Shown here: one piece after another, positions 1-8,770 of the stretch
How positions within the stretch are numbered: the first letter of the stretch is position 1
Layout of the letters: each line of letters opens with the position of its first letter
NCBI GenBank assembly: GCA_965237995.1
Contig: CBDEGO010000003.1
Coordinates: 310,001-374,000 of the forward strand
Direction of reading: 5' to 3'
Length of the DNA: 64,000 nucleotides
Origin: JAAELZ01 sp965237995
Lineage (GTDB): Bacteria; Pseudomonadota; Gammaproteobacteria; Arenicellales; Poriferihabitantaceae
Position numbers and translations under genes: made by a program
The notes under the pieces: model-generated
Database searches by the model: none
What the model saw: the letters and a program-made list of their open reading frames with translations, nothing else
Told to the model about the DNA's origin: nothing

Positions 1-422
1 ACTACGTTTTGAATTAACAATCGGTTACGTAATGAAGCTTGGAATACATCAACATCAATGCCATCCTTACGTAAATTCTCAATCAGCTTTGCAGGCGATA
101 GACGGTTTTGCGACGCTAATGAAGACACCGCTGATTGAAGCTGTTGCGGCGTCACTTGCTGTGTGGGTGCTATCTGTCCAATATGACTAAGCAACAAAGC
201 ATCGTTCACGATGGCTTCTGTGACTGGGTCATCTAATTGTGGGCGCGTACTCCCAGACACGCCATTGAGGCCTTGCAAGCGCGCTAATGAGGTAAATTCA
301 TTGGCAGTGATAGCCTGATCATTAACGATAAGAACGACTTCATCGATGTCTTGCGCGATGACCGCTACCGCACTAAATAGGGCAGCAATCACTATCAAGC
401 CATAGCAAACACTATTTTTCAT
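1..422 (-). CDS. surA: Periplasmic chaperone SurA (N-terminal part, cut by window edge)
   Basis: The minus-strand frame opens at an ATG at 422 and stays open for about 140 codons to the window edge. It begins with a signal peptide (a K near the start, then a hydrophobic stretch through AVAVIA, then QDIDEVVLIVNDQAIT). The mature start, with the VNDQ.IT pattern, is typical of SurA, the periplasmic chaperone and prolyl isomerase that escorts outer-membrane proteins. The PPIase domains lie beyond the window. It follows lptD with 43 bases between, the usual lptD-surA order, and SurA is known to assist LptD folding. Identity rests on the N-terminal domain and context; another SurA-like chaperone is unlikely. 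Confidence 0.85.
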   Translation of the reverse strand, partial: MKNSVCYGLIVIAALFSAVAVIAQDIDEVVLIVNDQAITANEFTSLARLQGLNGVSGSTRPQLDDPVTEAIVNDALLLSHIGQIAPTQQVTPQQLQSAVSSLASQNRLSPAKLIENLRKDGIDVDVFQASLRNRLLIQNV

Positions 423-465
423 TAACGTAAACCAGCTTAAATACAGCGATATAGCGGGTTAGATA

Positions 466-2778
466 TTATTGCCCTGTTGTTTGAATCGAGCCTAAGCCAT
501 CAAGTTCAAAGGTCGCTAAGATCGAATCTCTATACTCTCCATTACCTTGGTATAGTCGATTAGCCGTTAAGCCAATCGCCCAACAACAACTATCATACAC
601 AAGCTTAAACGATGACGAGCGAGATTCAGAGTCTTCTAGAGAGTAGCGCTGTTCATACCCCAATTGAAGGTGCGGTGATAGCGGCCAATCAAGACCGATG
701 CGCACATCTTCGGCAGTGTCCTTCGTTAGGAAGTAATCGATAGAAACCTCACGTCTTGGCCCATTTTCGTACTCTAGCCCTAGATTAAAATTTTGGGCCT
801 CGCCTTCAGATGGGTCATACCGCAAAAAACTGGTTATATTGAAATTTTCAGCCAGTGTCGCATTAACTTCAGCGAAAATATCAGACTTAGATTCAGTCAG
901 ACTTGAGTCGTTATCATTGTTACTTAGACTTATGGTGCGGTCGTCTAGATAATAGAGTTGACCAATACTCGCACGCACCTTTTCTTCGCCTGATTCATCA
1001 TCAATGATACGAGTAGTTACGCCCACAGCGATGTGATTGTCATCACCAATACGGTCACCACCGAAAAAGCGATCATCACGGAATAAATAATTAAAACTAC
1101 TAATAGATCCAGCACCCGTGTCAAAATTAGGGAACGCACTTTGGTTTTCATCGCCGACATTCACGTACATTATCCGTGGCTCAAGCGTGTGTAGGTAATC
1201 TGTCCCAGCATAATTTACGTCACGCTCAAAGAACAAGCCAGAATCAATAACCACTTTAGGCACAGTAACTGATGGGCTATCTTCGCCAGTACTATTTTCT
1301 AAGCTATAACTTAAATGCTTAACAGACAACTTCGGCTTAACAAAGCCGTAAATAGGCTCATAAGGCATTGAGATATAGGGTTCCACATTGAGTCTTGAAC
1401 CTGCTATTCGCGTAGCATCGTCGTGGTCAAATTGCACTAACTCGGAGTTCAGTCCAAGCTCGAAAACACTGGCTTCCCAAGGTAGTACTTCAAAACCAAT
1501 CTGTGGAAGTCGATCATAGGGCTTAGACGAGGCAAACGCGTCATTGACGGTCTGATATTTAGACGCCAGTATGCTAGCTTGTATTCTATCATTACTATAA
1601 TTAACTCGCCCATTTTGAGCCAAATGCGTAACGCTAGTAATTTCTATATCATTACGAAAATCGTTCAAATATTCGTTATCTGAAACATCTTGTAAATCAA
1701 TTACACTACTCCAGCCATTAGAATAATTTTGCTGGTAATCTAATCCAATGGCATAGCGGTCTTCACCATTGAAGGCATCATCGCCTGGCAAGTATTCACC
1801 TTTAAGTATGCCGCTGCCGTTTTCATTCATATGACGAAATTCACCATATAATTGCAGACCACGTTCTGTCATGTAGGTACCACGCAAAGTGGCATCGTAA
1901 TTAGGCGCAAGATTAAAATAGTAAGGAATACTCAGTATCTCACCAGAATCGTCATCAGATCCGACACTAGGCACTAAAACACCCGATTTACGTTCGTCGT
2001 TGATTGGGAAAGATAATCTCGGTGCATATAAAATTGGCACCCCTTTGAACTTAACGCTAACATGCTTGGCATAACCTACACCGGAAGCATGATCGAGCTC
2101 AACTTCTTTGCCTGTTATCAATACGTCTTCGTTGCCTTCAGGGCAACGAGTCAACCTGGCATTAGTTAGACGTTGAAAATCTTTACCCTCAATATCAATC
2201 GCATCAGCATAAACTCGCGTTTCTACCACCGGCCGTTCATCAATCTCTTCCTCTTCTTGCTCACCACGATTAAAGAATGGTGCAAAAAATGAAAAGTCTT
2301 CAAAAAATTGTTTTACCTTGCGTTTAACAACACTATCACGCTTAGCAATACGCATTTCACCCGGACCGGTCTCGCCAATAAAAGTATCGACCTCTAACCG
2401 CATAGACTCCGTTCTTACTTCATCACCATTTACTGTGTAATAACGCACATCACCCGTTGCCGTTGCCTCATACTGGTCGGCGTCGTAGATTATTTGATTT
2501 GCAAAAACACCGCGTTTGCCTTGTACAATTTGCGAATTGCCGTTGAGTACCATTTTACTACTGCCTTCGGTATCCATTTGGTCGCCTTCAATAATGGTCT
2601 CTTGTTCTTCAACTGAGCCATCGGGGGCGTCTACGAGCATTTGCGGCAAATCAACCCGAGGGCTAGGACAGACTGTTTCGTCTGCAAATCCAATTTCTTC
2701 ATCTTCCTCAGCGGCTAAGAGCGCGCTCGAAAAAAAACTGGATACAATTAAAAGGCTGATCTGAAGAGGCTTGTTCAT
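466..2778 (-). CDS. lptD: LPS-assembly outer-membrane protein LptD
   Basis: LptD forms, with LptE, the outer-membrane translocon that places LPS in the outer leaflet. The ATG at 2778 is chosen over an in-frame GTG at 2793 because it gives a clean signal peptide (MNKPLQISLLIVSSFFSSALLA). An OstA-like periplasmic domain comes first, then a long beta-barrel with alternating aromatic strands. The four cysteines of the LptD disulfide network are present: one near the mature N-terminus (CPSP), one at the end of the periplasmic domain (RCPEG) and the adjacent CC pair near the C-terminus. Compared with my memory of E. coli LptD, there is an extra charged and aromatic segment before the second cysteine. 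It is in an operon with surA. Confidence 0.95.
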   Translation of the reverse strand: MNKPLQISLLIVSSFFSSALLAAEEDEEIGFADETVCPSPRVDLPQMLVDAPDGSVEEQETIIEGDQMDTEGSSKMVLNGNSQIVQGKRGVFANQIIYDADQYEATATGDVRYYTVNGDEVRTESMRLEVDTFIGETGPGEMRIAKRDSVVKRKVKQFFEDFSFFAPFFNRGEQEEEEIDERPVVETRVYADAIDIEGKDFQRLTNARLTRCPEGNEDVLITGKEVELDHASGVGYAKHVSVKFKGVPILYAPRLSFPINDERKSGVLVPSVGSDDDSGEILSIPYYFNLAPNYDATLRGTYMTERGLQLYGEFRHMNENGSGILKGEYLPGDDAFNGEDRYAIGLDYQQNYSNGWSSVIDLQDVSDNEYLNDFRNDIEITSVTHLAQNGRVNYSNDRIQASILASKYQTVNDAFASSKPYDRLPQIGFEVLPWEASVFELGLNSELVQFDHDDATRIAGSRLNVEPYISMPYEPIYGFVKPKLSVKHLSYSLENSTGEDSPSVTVPKVVIDSGLFFERDVNYAGTDYLHTLEPRIMYVNVGDENQSAFPNFDTGAGSISSFNYLFRDDRFFGGDRIGDDNHIAVGVTTRIIDDESGEEKVRASIGQLYYLDDRTISLSNNDNDSSLTESKSDIFAEVNATLAENFNITSFLRYDPSEGEAQNFNLGLEYENGPRREVSIDYFLTKDTAEDVRIGLDWPLSPHLQLGYEQRYSLEDSESRSSSFKLVYDSCCWAIGLTANRLYQGNGEYRDSILATFELDGLGSIQTTGQ

Positions 2779-2850
2779 CGAAATATAAGGCACGCTGAAT
2801 TCTCTATTTTATCTAGTTAAGGGCTAAATCGTCAGTGACGACGCTTAGGT

Positions 2851-2859
2851 TGATATAAT
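2851..2859 (+). promoter_or_regulatory. Predicted extended -10 promoter for murU
   Basis: A perfect TATAAT (2854-2859) is preceded by TG one base upstream, which matches an extended -10 element. No good -35 is seen, as expected for this class. It would give a leader of roughly 105 bases before murU. The box is nearly self-complementary, so the opposite strand carries TATTAT and could also serve lptD-surA. Prediction only. Confidence 0.35.
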
Positions 2860-2972
2860 ATCGCGAATCGCCCTTTAAAGCGATGGAAACTACAGCTAAT
2901 TCGTTGTTTTTTTATGTTAAACACCATCCTTACAAATTGAATGCACATTCTGCAACTAACCATTCTTAACAT

Positions 2973-3698
2973 ATGGATGCAATGATCTTGGCCGCCGGAC
3001 GCGGCGCGCGCCTAAGGCCCTTAACCGACAAAACGCCTAAACCATTAATTAATATCGTAGGGTTAGCTTTAATTGAGTTACATCTTTTACGCTTGCGTCA
3101 ATGCGGAGTGGACAAGGTTATTATTAATCTTGCCCACTTAGGCGAGCAGATTGAAAAAAAACTAGGTGACGGGAAACGATATGGCCTTGATATAGTTTAC
3201 TCCCCAGAAACACAGGCGCTAGAAACCGCAGGCGGTATCGCTAAAGCGCTACCTCTGATTACTAGCGATCCATTCATTGTGGTTAACGCAGATATTATTA
3301 GTGACTTCGACTTTAGCCTATTCATGACGACTAGTTTACCAACGTCTGCTATGGCGACACTGGTGATGGTAGCTAACCCACCACAACACTTAGCGGGTGA
3401 TTTTCACTTTAAAAAGGGGCGGTTACAAGCTGAACAAGATACCGACAGCAAAACGTTAACATTTAGCGGGATTGCACTCTACCGCAAAATTAATTTTGCC
3501 GCGCTAGCGATAGAAAAAGCACCTTTAGCACCGCTTTTGAATGAACTAATTGCGGCTGGGCAAGTTGATGCCATTGAAGCAACGGGGCTATGGCAGGATA
3601 TCGGAACGATCGACCGACTAGAAAACGCTCGTAATAGCAGGCAAGTTCAAGAGTATATCTCTTCCTTAAGGCGCTCACATAAATTGTCTGCAACCTGA
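2973..3698 (+). CDS. murU: N-acetylmuramate alpha-1-phosphate uridylyltransferase MurU
   Basis: MurU makes UDP-MurNAc from MurNAc-1-phosphate in the cell-wall recycling route that bypasses MurA/MurB and confers intrinsic fosfomycin tolerance in pseudomonads. The protein is a 241-residue sugar nucleotidyltransferase. It has the N-terminal GRGARLRPLTDKTPKPL signature (residues 9-25), a metal-binding VNAD (residues 104-107) and a C-terminal WQDIGT motif. Starts are possible at codon 1 or codon 4. It is divergent from lptD, as in many gammaproteobacteria, but its usual partner kinase AmgK is not beside it. Its last 52 bases overlap the end of lipB on the other strand. A generic sugar-1-phosphate nucleotidyltransferase is the alternative. 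Confidence 0.85.
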   Translation: MDAMILAAGRGARLRPLTDKTPKPLINIVGLALIELHLLRLRQCGVDKVIINLAHLGEQIEKKLGDGKRYGLDIVYSPETQALETAGGIAKALPLITSDPFIVVNADIISDFDFSLFMTTSLPTSAMATLVMVANPPQHLAGDFHFKKGRLQAEQDTDSKTLTFSGIALYRKINFAALAIEKAPLAPLLNELIAAGQVDAIEATGLWQDIGTIDRLENARNSRQVQEYISSLRRSHKLSAT

Positions 3699-4264
3699 AA
3701 CAAAGCCACAGATACACCGCATTGCGCAAGGCTGGTTACTTGCAAGGCTGCATAGCCACACGGGTTAATTTCATTAAACGCGGAAACATCCATATCTACA
3801 TTTAGGCTCAAGCCGTGATAGCACATTCCTTTTCGTATACGCAAACCCAGCGCTGCAATTTTTTTATCAGCAACATAAACACCCGGCGCGCCTTTAGATC
3901 GTTCGCCCACTAAATCATAGTGCAACAGCTGATTAATAATAGCTTGTTCAATACTGGCTACTAATCGCTTCGGGCCAATCCCAATACGTTTTATATCTAA
4001 CAGACAGTAGATTATCAACTGACCAGGGCCATGATAAGTAATCTGTCCACCACGATCAGACTTAACAATAGGGATATGATCAGGGTTATTACGAGGCACT
4101 TCGGTACAGCTTACGCCTTGCGTATAGACAGGTGGGTGTTCTAACACCCAAAACTGATCTACCGTGTCAGCTTGTCGCCCCGCATTAAACGCAAGCATGT
4201 TTTGATAACTCTGTTGATAGGCAACCGTCCCTAATTGCTTAACGACAACATCTGTTTGACTCAA
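3647..4264 (-). CDS. lipB: Octanoyl-[acyl-carrier-protein] transferase LipB
   Basis: LipB moves octanoate from acyl carrier protein to the lipoyl domains of 2-oxoacid dehydrogenases, the first step of lipoate synthesis. The 205-residue length is normal. The conserved RGGQITYHGPGQL block is at residues 71-83, the catalytic lysine in KKIAALGLR at about K135, and the acyl-accepting cysteine in NPCGYAALQVTSL at C169. The start overlaps the stop of ybeD by four bases (ATGA), so translation is probably coupled. LipA is not in the window. The 3' end runs 52 bases into murU on the opposite strand. Confidence 0.95.
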   Translation of the reverse strand: MSQTDVVVKQLGTVAYQQSYQNMLAFNAGRQADTVDQFWVLEHPPVYTQGVSCTEVPRNNPDHIPIVKSDRGGQITYHGPGQLIIYCLLDIKRIGIGPKRLVASIEQAIINQLLHYDLVGERSKGAPGVYVADKKIAALGLRIRKGMCYHGLSLNVDMDVSAFNEINPCGYAALQVTSLAQCGVSVALFQVADNLCERLKEEIYS

Positions 4265-4548
4265 ATCACCATCAACACGTTAGGGTGCGCCGATAAGGCG
4301 CGAAACAGTTGGTCCATTTGCTCTCTATTTTGGGCATTCACGCCAGCACTCGCTGAACGATATTTACCGGCGCTGCTTTGTTTACATTGCCATCGTTCTA
4401 GCCATCGCTCGTCAATATGTTCCATGACTAATTGCTTCACTAATTGTTCGTCATCATCATTATTTAGAAAGAATATTTTAACTTCTATATAACAAGGAAA
4501 CTCTAAGACATTTAAATCAACTGAATTACTACTGTCGTCGGTCATCAA
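4261..4548 (-). CDS. ybeD: YbeD family protein (DUF493)
   Basis: This small protein of 95 residues matches the YbeD/DUF493 family. It has the FPCYIEVKIF strand near residue 17, the VMEHID helix, and a C-terminal region containing S.GKY.S.......N.EQMD.L...L..HP.VLMVI. The fold is ferredoxin-like and resembles a regulatory ACT domain; its function is unknown. It sits between dacA and lipB with four-base overlaps on both sides, the same arrangement as in E. coli (dacA-ybeD-lipB), which supports the call. Confidence 0.9.
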   Translation of the reverse strand: MMTDDSSNSVDLNVLEFPCYIEVKIFFLNNDDDEQLVKQLVMEHIDERWLERWQCKQSSAGKYRSASAGVNAQNREQMDQLFRALSAHPNVLMVI

Positions 4549-5732
4549 TTAAACCGATATCTGATGGTGTCAACGAGCTGGGTCCAAAGTGATCCGGTGG
4601 GGTAATCAACCAGTGGATATAAATCGACTGTACCTAGTTGTAGCGCATTAAACGTCAACTTAGCGGAACCTAAGGCTTGGTCTGCCGAAAGAGGCGCAGC
4701 CATTTTGTTAGGCAATTGATACGCCACCTTTAGCTCTTGACGCCGACCTTTTGGAAGTAACACTGAAACTGTTTTGTCACTACCTATTTGAGCAAGTTGT
4801 TGTTCTGCTTTAAACAATGGTATTTCCTTCACAGGTTGACCGTCAATAAACACTTGTGCAGACTCATACTTGGCAAAGCCAAACTCAACTAACGAATGAA
4901 CCGCCTGCACTCGTGTCTTTTTACTTTCAGAACCCATTACAGCCGCGATAAAGCGAGTGCCCTCTCGTTCCGCCGAACCGACCAGGCAATAACCTGCTGC
5001 TTTGGTATAACCCGTTTTAAGCCCATCATAACTATCGTGCCGCCAAAGTAGTCTGTTTCGATTCGGCTGATCAATATTGTTGTAACTGTGGCTTTTCACA
5101 GAAAATAAGTGATAAAACCCTGGGTATTGCCGAATTATCGCGCGCGATAACAAGGCAGTATCAAAAGCGGATGTATAGTGTCCATCCTCGGGCAACCCAC
5201 TGCTATTCTTATAATAAGTTGATTCCATCCCTAATTGGGCAGCCTTTTCATTCATCATCACCGCAAAGCCTTCCTCACTGCCGCCGATATGCTCTGCCAA
5301 CGCCACTGCCGCATCGTTACCTGATTGAATGATTAGGCCTTTTAATAGCTCGCCAATTGACACTTGACTGTCAACTTTAGCAAACATGCGAGAACCCGGC
5401 GCTTTCCAAGCCTTGGTGCTGATAGTTGCTAAATCATTGCCAGCATATTGGCCCTTATCTAGCAATTCGAACACAATATAAGCGGTCATCAACTTAGTTA
5501 AGCTAGCTGGCTCCACTCGCTTTTGGGCATCTTGAGACGCTAGCAACCAACCTGTATTCGCCTCCATTAACACCCATGAGTCTCCGTTTGGCTCAGGTGG
5601 CGTACCCGCTGCACGCAACTCTTGCGGAATCATCACGGGCGCAGCCCTAAGCGCAGGGTAGGCTAACGCAACATAAGCAGTCACAAGCAAGACTGCACCA
5701 TGCGCAAGACAAGCTAAGCGACTAAGCATCAA
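4545..5732 (-). CDS. dacA: Serine-type D-Ala-D-Ala carboxypeptidase (PBP5/6 family)
   Basis: This is a low-molecular-weight penicillin-binding protein that trims the terminal D-Ala from peptidoglycan pentapeptides in the periplasm. It has a hydrophobic signal sequence (residues 1-30) and the three active-site motifs: SLTK (S77, K80), SGN in LIIQSGNDAAVAL, and KTG in DGLKTGYTKAAGY. A beta-rich PBP5 C-terminal domain follows. The protein ends in an amphipathic helix (LWTQLVDTIRYRF) that would anchor it to the outer face of the inner membrane. The order dacA-ybeD-lipB is classical. DacA, DacC and DacD cannot be separated from sequence alone. Confidence 0.92.
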   Translation of the reverse strand: MMLSRLACLAHGAVLLVTAYVALAYPALRAAPVMIPQELRAAGTPPEPNGDSWVLMEANTGWLLASQDAQKRVEPASLTKLMTAYIVFELLDKGQYAGNDLATISTKAWKAPGSRMFAKVDSQVSIGELLKGLIIQSGNDAAVALAEHIGGSEEGFAVMMNEKAAQLGMESTYYKNSSGLPEDGHYTSAFDTALLSRAIIRQYPGFYHLFSVKSHSYNNIDQPNRNRLLWRHDSYDGLKTGYTKAAGYCLVGSAEREGTRFIAAVMGSESKKTRVQAVHSLVEFGFAKYESAQVFIDGQPVKEIPLFKAEQQLAQIGSDKTVSVLLPKGRRQELKVAYQLPNKMAAPLSADQALGSAKLTFNALQLGTVDLYPLVDYPTGSLWTQLVDTIRYRFN

Positions 5733-5764
5733 TTAGTTGTCTCTTATACTTGTGTATAGATAGA

Positions 5765-6592
5765 TCATTCGAACACCACCCGCGCTTCCATTGCCAGACG
5801 CTCATCTACGATCTGCTTTTTCTGTAACGCAGCATCAGCGTCACGATAGGGGCCAAGCTTTACGGTATAAACCCCTGCTGCATCTGGGGCGGTGTGTATA
5901 AAGCCTGTAAACCCATTTTGCAAAAGGCGCCATAGCATAGCTTGTGCATTGGCAGATTGAGAATAAGTGCCGATCTGCAAATAAGTACCTTCTGCAAGCA
6001 CACTGCGCACCTTCGGCGCGGTAACAGGTTGTCGCTCTACAATGTTGGACTCACTCACTGTAGAGTTAATAGCTTGCACCTCTACCCTTGCCACTCCCGT
6101 CGCAATCACGCCCAACTTAGCGGCGGCGGCGTATGATAAGTCGATAATACGCGAGTCAGTATCTATAAATGGGCCTCGATCATTCACCCTTACAATGACA
6201 CTGCGTTTGTTTTTTAAATGGGTTACCTTGACGTAACTTGGCAACGGTAATGTACGATGCGCGGCGCTCATCGCATACATATTATAGGTTTCGCCGCTAA
6301 CTGTACCTCGCCCATGAAACTCAGCGCCATACCATGAAGCCAAACCCACTTCACGGTAACCATTCGCTGAGCCAAGTGGCTGGTAGTGTGTACCAAATAC
6401 CGTATAAGGGCTATTGCCACTAGCACTTTTGGGTTCGTTCTTAGGAACAACCTCTTGGGTTGTCGCTAGACCTACTTCATTATTGGACACCGTATCTCCT
6501 GGCACATAAGTAGCCGCGTTATAACCACTTCCACTACAAGCCGTTAACAATGCAATCAAGCATACACTCATCGCTTTCTTGTAGTAATTCAT
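5765..6592 (-). CDS. rlpA: Septal ring lytic transglycosylase RlpA (lipoprotein, SPOR domain)
   Basis: RlpA cleaves peptidoglycan strands lacking stem peptides at the division site. There is a lipobox LTAC with C19, so it is a lipoprotein. The double-psi beta-barrel follows, from GLASWYG to VNDRGPF, with the conserved H and the catalytic-type D in the VRVNDRGP motif. A SPOR domain occupies about the last 75 residues (GTYLQIGTYSQ ... YTVKLGPY), which in this family binds denuded glycan at septa. It lies between dacA and mltB in the cell-wall operon, the same order as in E. coli and Pseudomonas. Length 275 residues. Confidence 0.92.
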   Translation of the reverse strand: MNYYKKAMSVCLIALLTACSGSGYNAATYVPGDTVSNNEVGLATTQEVVPKNEPKSASGNSPYTVFGTHYQPLGSANGYREVGLASWYGAEFHGRGTVSGETYNMYAMSAAHRTLPLPSYVKVTHLKNKRSVIVRVNDRGPFIDTDSRIIDLSYAAAAKLGVIATGVARVEVQAINSTVSESNIVERQPVTAPKVRSVLAEGTYLQIGTYSQSANAQAMLWRLLQNGFTGFIHTAPDAAGVYTVKLGPYRDADAALQKKQIVDERLAMEARVVFE

Positions 6593-6625
6593 CTTGCCCC
6601 CTTTATTGGTTGTGTTGTCATCATA

Positions 6626-7606
6626 TTAATTTGTACTCGCCAATATTTCGTCAGACAAATCAACAATGGCCATCGCGTATTTGTTACTCGGGTTATAACG
6701 AGTAAGCGCATGGAAGTTTTTGAAGCTTACAAAATACTTCCAACGCTGCTCTTGTTTTAAGCGCATCAAATTCGCTTTGGTACTCGCGTTGTAATTAAGT
6801 TTCAATCCCACCGCTGTTAACTCGGCAATGGTATTTTGAGGCTTTGCTTTCTTCTTTAAAATGGGCAACATAGCATTGCTTACACCTTGCTGTAACCAAA
6901 TACGCATTGGTTTACCTCGTTGCCACCCGTGCATACTCAGATAATTGGCAACACTGCCTATTGCGTCGTCCACTTCGTTAACTAAGTCGCGCTTGCCATT
7001 ACCATTAAAATCAACCGCATAAGCTTCATAACTACTTGGCATAAACTGTGGAATGCCTATAGCGCCAGCGTAAGAACCCTCGACATTGTTAGGCACAAGT
7101 TGTTCGGTTTTTACGATGGTTAAAAACTTGCGCAATTCTTTACCAAAAAACTTAGCTCGCCGTGGATACGCCGCGGTCAATGTTACCAATGAACGTAATA
7201 CACTACGCGACCCCATGCGCGTACCATAATAAGTTTCAACACCAATTAAAGCCGCAATAACATGAGGTGGCACACCAAAATCATCTTCTGCACGGGCCAG
7301 CGTTTGTGCATTATTCTGCATAAAGGCGACACCGGCTTTAATTCGATCAGGTCTGACAAAGATATCCCGGTATTTATACCAAGGTTTACCTTCAGCTTGG
7401 CGATCCATCAACTCTAATATTTTTTTATCAATAGTCAGTGGTTCGATCAAGTCTTGTAGTTCTTGCACGCTGTAACTACCCTCTTTCACCAATTGCTTGG
7501 CGACTTTATCTAACTGTGTAGAGGCACTCAACGGTACCGCTTGCGCGCCCGACACCACTATCAGTCCAATAAAAACCACTAAAACCTTTGACCAAATTGA
7601 ACACAT
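6626..7606 (-). CDS. mltB: Lytic murein transglycosylase B
   Basis: MltB cuts the glycan backbone with formation of 1,6-anhydro-MurNAc. The catalytic glutamate is in IGVETYYGTRMGS (E124). The family block GAIGIPQFMPSSY and the EF-hand-like loop DFNGNGKRDL, followed by the helix DDAIGSVANYL, are all present. A signal peptide covers residues 1-23 (LVVFIGLIVVSGAQA). I do not see a lipobox, so unlike E. coli MltB it may be a soluble periplasmic or signal-anchored form. It is downstream of rodA in the same operon. Confidence 0.93.
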   Translation of the reverse strand: MCSIWSKVLVVFIGLIVVSGAQAVPLSASTQLDKVAKQLVKEGSYSVQELQDLIEPLTIDKKILELMDRQAEGKPWYKYRDIFVRPDRIKAGVAFMQNNAQTLARAEDDFGVPPHVIAALIGVETYYGTRMGSRSVLRSLVTLTAAYPRRAKFFGKELRKFLTIVKTEQLVPNNVEGSYAGAIGIPQFMPSSYEAYAVDFNGNGKRDLVNEVDDAIGSVANYLSMHGWQRGKPMRIWLQQGVSNAMLPILKKKAKPQNTIAELTAVGLKLNYNASTKANLMRLKQEQRWKYFVSFKNFHALTRYNPSNKYAMAIVDLSDEILASTN

Positions 7607-7684
7607 AAATATAAATAACCTTAAAAGCGAGTTGATTACACTGAATTATAGTTAATCCACCAAGCGTGTATACACTAGTTTAAA

Positions 7685-8770
7685 TTAACCACGAGTTAGT
7701 TTGCGCTCCTCAGCTGCAATACTCATTAAGATACCAAAACCAATCATTAATGTCACAATCGAGGTGCCGCCGTAACTAATTAATGGCAAGGGTACTCCCA
7801 CAACAGGCAAAATACCGGAGACCATGCCGATATTAACAAACACATAAAATAAAAAGGTCAAGATCACGCTGCCTGCTAGCAATCGGTCATAGGTTTCTTG
7901 TGCGTAAAAGGCAATCATCACGCCGCGAATAACCAAGAACAAGTATACCGTCAATAACAGTAGCACGCCCCAGAACCCGAATTCTTCGCCGAATACGGAG
8001 AAGATAAAATCTGTGCTGCGCTCCGGGATAAACTCTAATTGGGCTTGCGACCCCGCTAGCCAGCCTTTACCAACTAATCCGCCCGAGCCAATTGCGATCA
8101 TAGATTGAATGGTATGATATCCTGCACCTAGCGGGTCTTGCCACGGGTCAAATAAAGTAAGGATTCGTGACTTCTGGTACCCATGCAAGACAAAGCTCCA
8201 CATCAACGGAGCCCCAACGACCACAACGGAAAAAAGACCTAATATAAAGCGCCACCCAATCCCCGCTAAGAATATAACAACCAAACCTGCAAACGACACC
8301 AACAATGCGGTGCCTAAATCAGGCTGTACGCCAATTAAGCCTGCGGGCACACCAATAACCACAAAACATAATAAGATATGCCAGATTGTTAAAGGTAAAA
8401 AGCGCCGTGTTGCCACCCAAGCCACCATCATTGGCACCGCTAGCTTCATTATTTCTGAAGGCTGAAAGCGCAGCACACCAAAATCTAACCAACGTTGCGC
8501 ACCTTTACCAATAATGCCCATTCCCAAAACAGCAACCAGCATCACTAAGCCAACAACATATATCTGCGGCGAAATGCGTTGATAACCTGCCGTAGAAAAC
8601 TGAGCAACCACCAGCATCATCAACAATGCAATGCCGATGCGAATACTTTGCTTAACGATTAAGTTAGCATCGCCGCCGCCTGCGCTATACAACACCACCA
8701 AACTCATACCGCAAAGCACGAGAACCCCCAAGAACAGCGGCATATCTATTTTAAATCTATAATTGGGCAT
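7685..8770 (-). CDS. rodA: Rod-shape peptidoglycan glycosyltransferase RodA
   Basis: RodA is the SEDS-family glycan polymerase of the Rod complex and works with PBP2. About ten hydrophobic segments are visible. The family landmarks are the early VLYSAGGGD, the W.DP..DPLGAGYHTIQS loop, the FIPERSTDFIFSVFGEEFGF block and the closing GVPLPLISYGGTS. ATG at 8770 is preferred over an in-frame GTG at 8782, because MPNYRFKIDMPL gives the usual short cytoplasmic N-terminus. With this start the gene still overlaps the mrdA stop by 14 bases, consistent with coupled translation of the two partners. Confidence 0.95.
   Translation of the reverse strand: MPNYRFKIDMPLFLGVLVLCGMSLVVLYSAGGGDANLIVKQSIRIGIALLMMLVVAQFSTAGYQRISPQIYVVGLVMLVAVLGMGIIGKGAQRWLDFGVLRFQPSEIMKLAVPMMVAWVATRRFLPLTIWHILLCFVVIGVPAGLIGVQPDLGTALLVSFAGLVVIFLAGIGWRFILGLFSVVVVGAPLMWSFVLHGYQKSRILTLFDPWQDPLGAGYHTIQSMIAIGSGGLVGKGWLAGSQAQLEFIPERSTDFIFSVFGEEFGFWGVLLLLTVYLFLVIRGVMIAFYAQETYDRLLAGSVILTFLFYVFVNIGMVSGILPVVGVPLPLISYGGTSIVTLMIGFGILMSIAAEERKLTRG

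Noticed and set aside
2516..2764. Open frame on the plus strand inside lptD
   Set aside because: It is antisense to a well-supported gene, low complexity (S/P rich), with no family features. The same holds for the other antisense frames in the window, for example 10827-11060 in mreD, 14499-14834 in gatA and 50798-51067 in purD.
2779..2793. Upstream GTG start of lptD
   Set aside because: It would add MPYIS before the signal peptide; no Shine-Dalgarno supports it, and the ATG at 2778 gives a normal leader.
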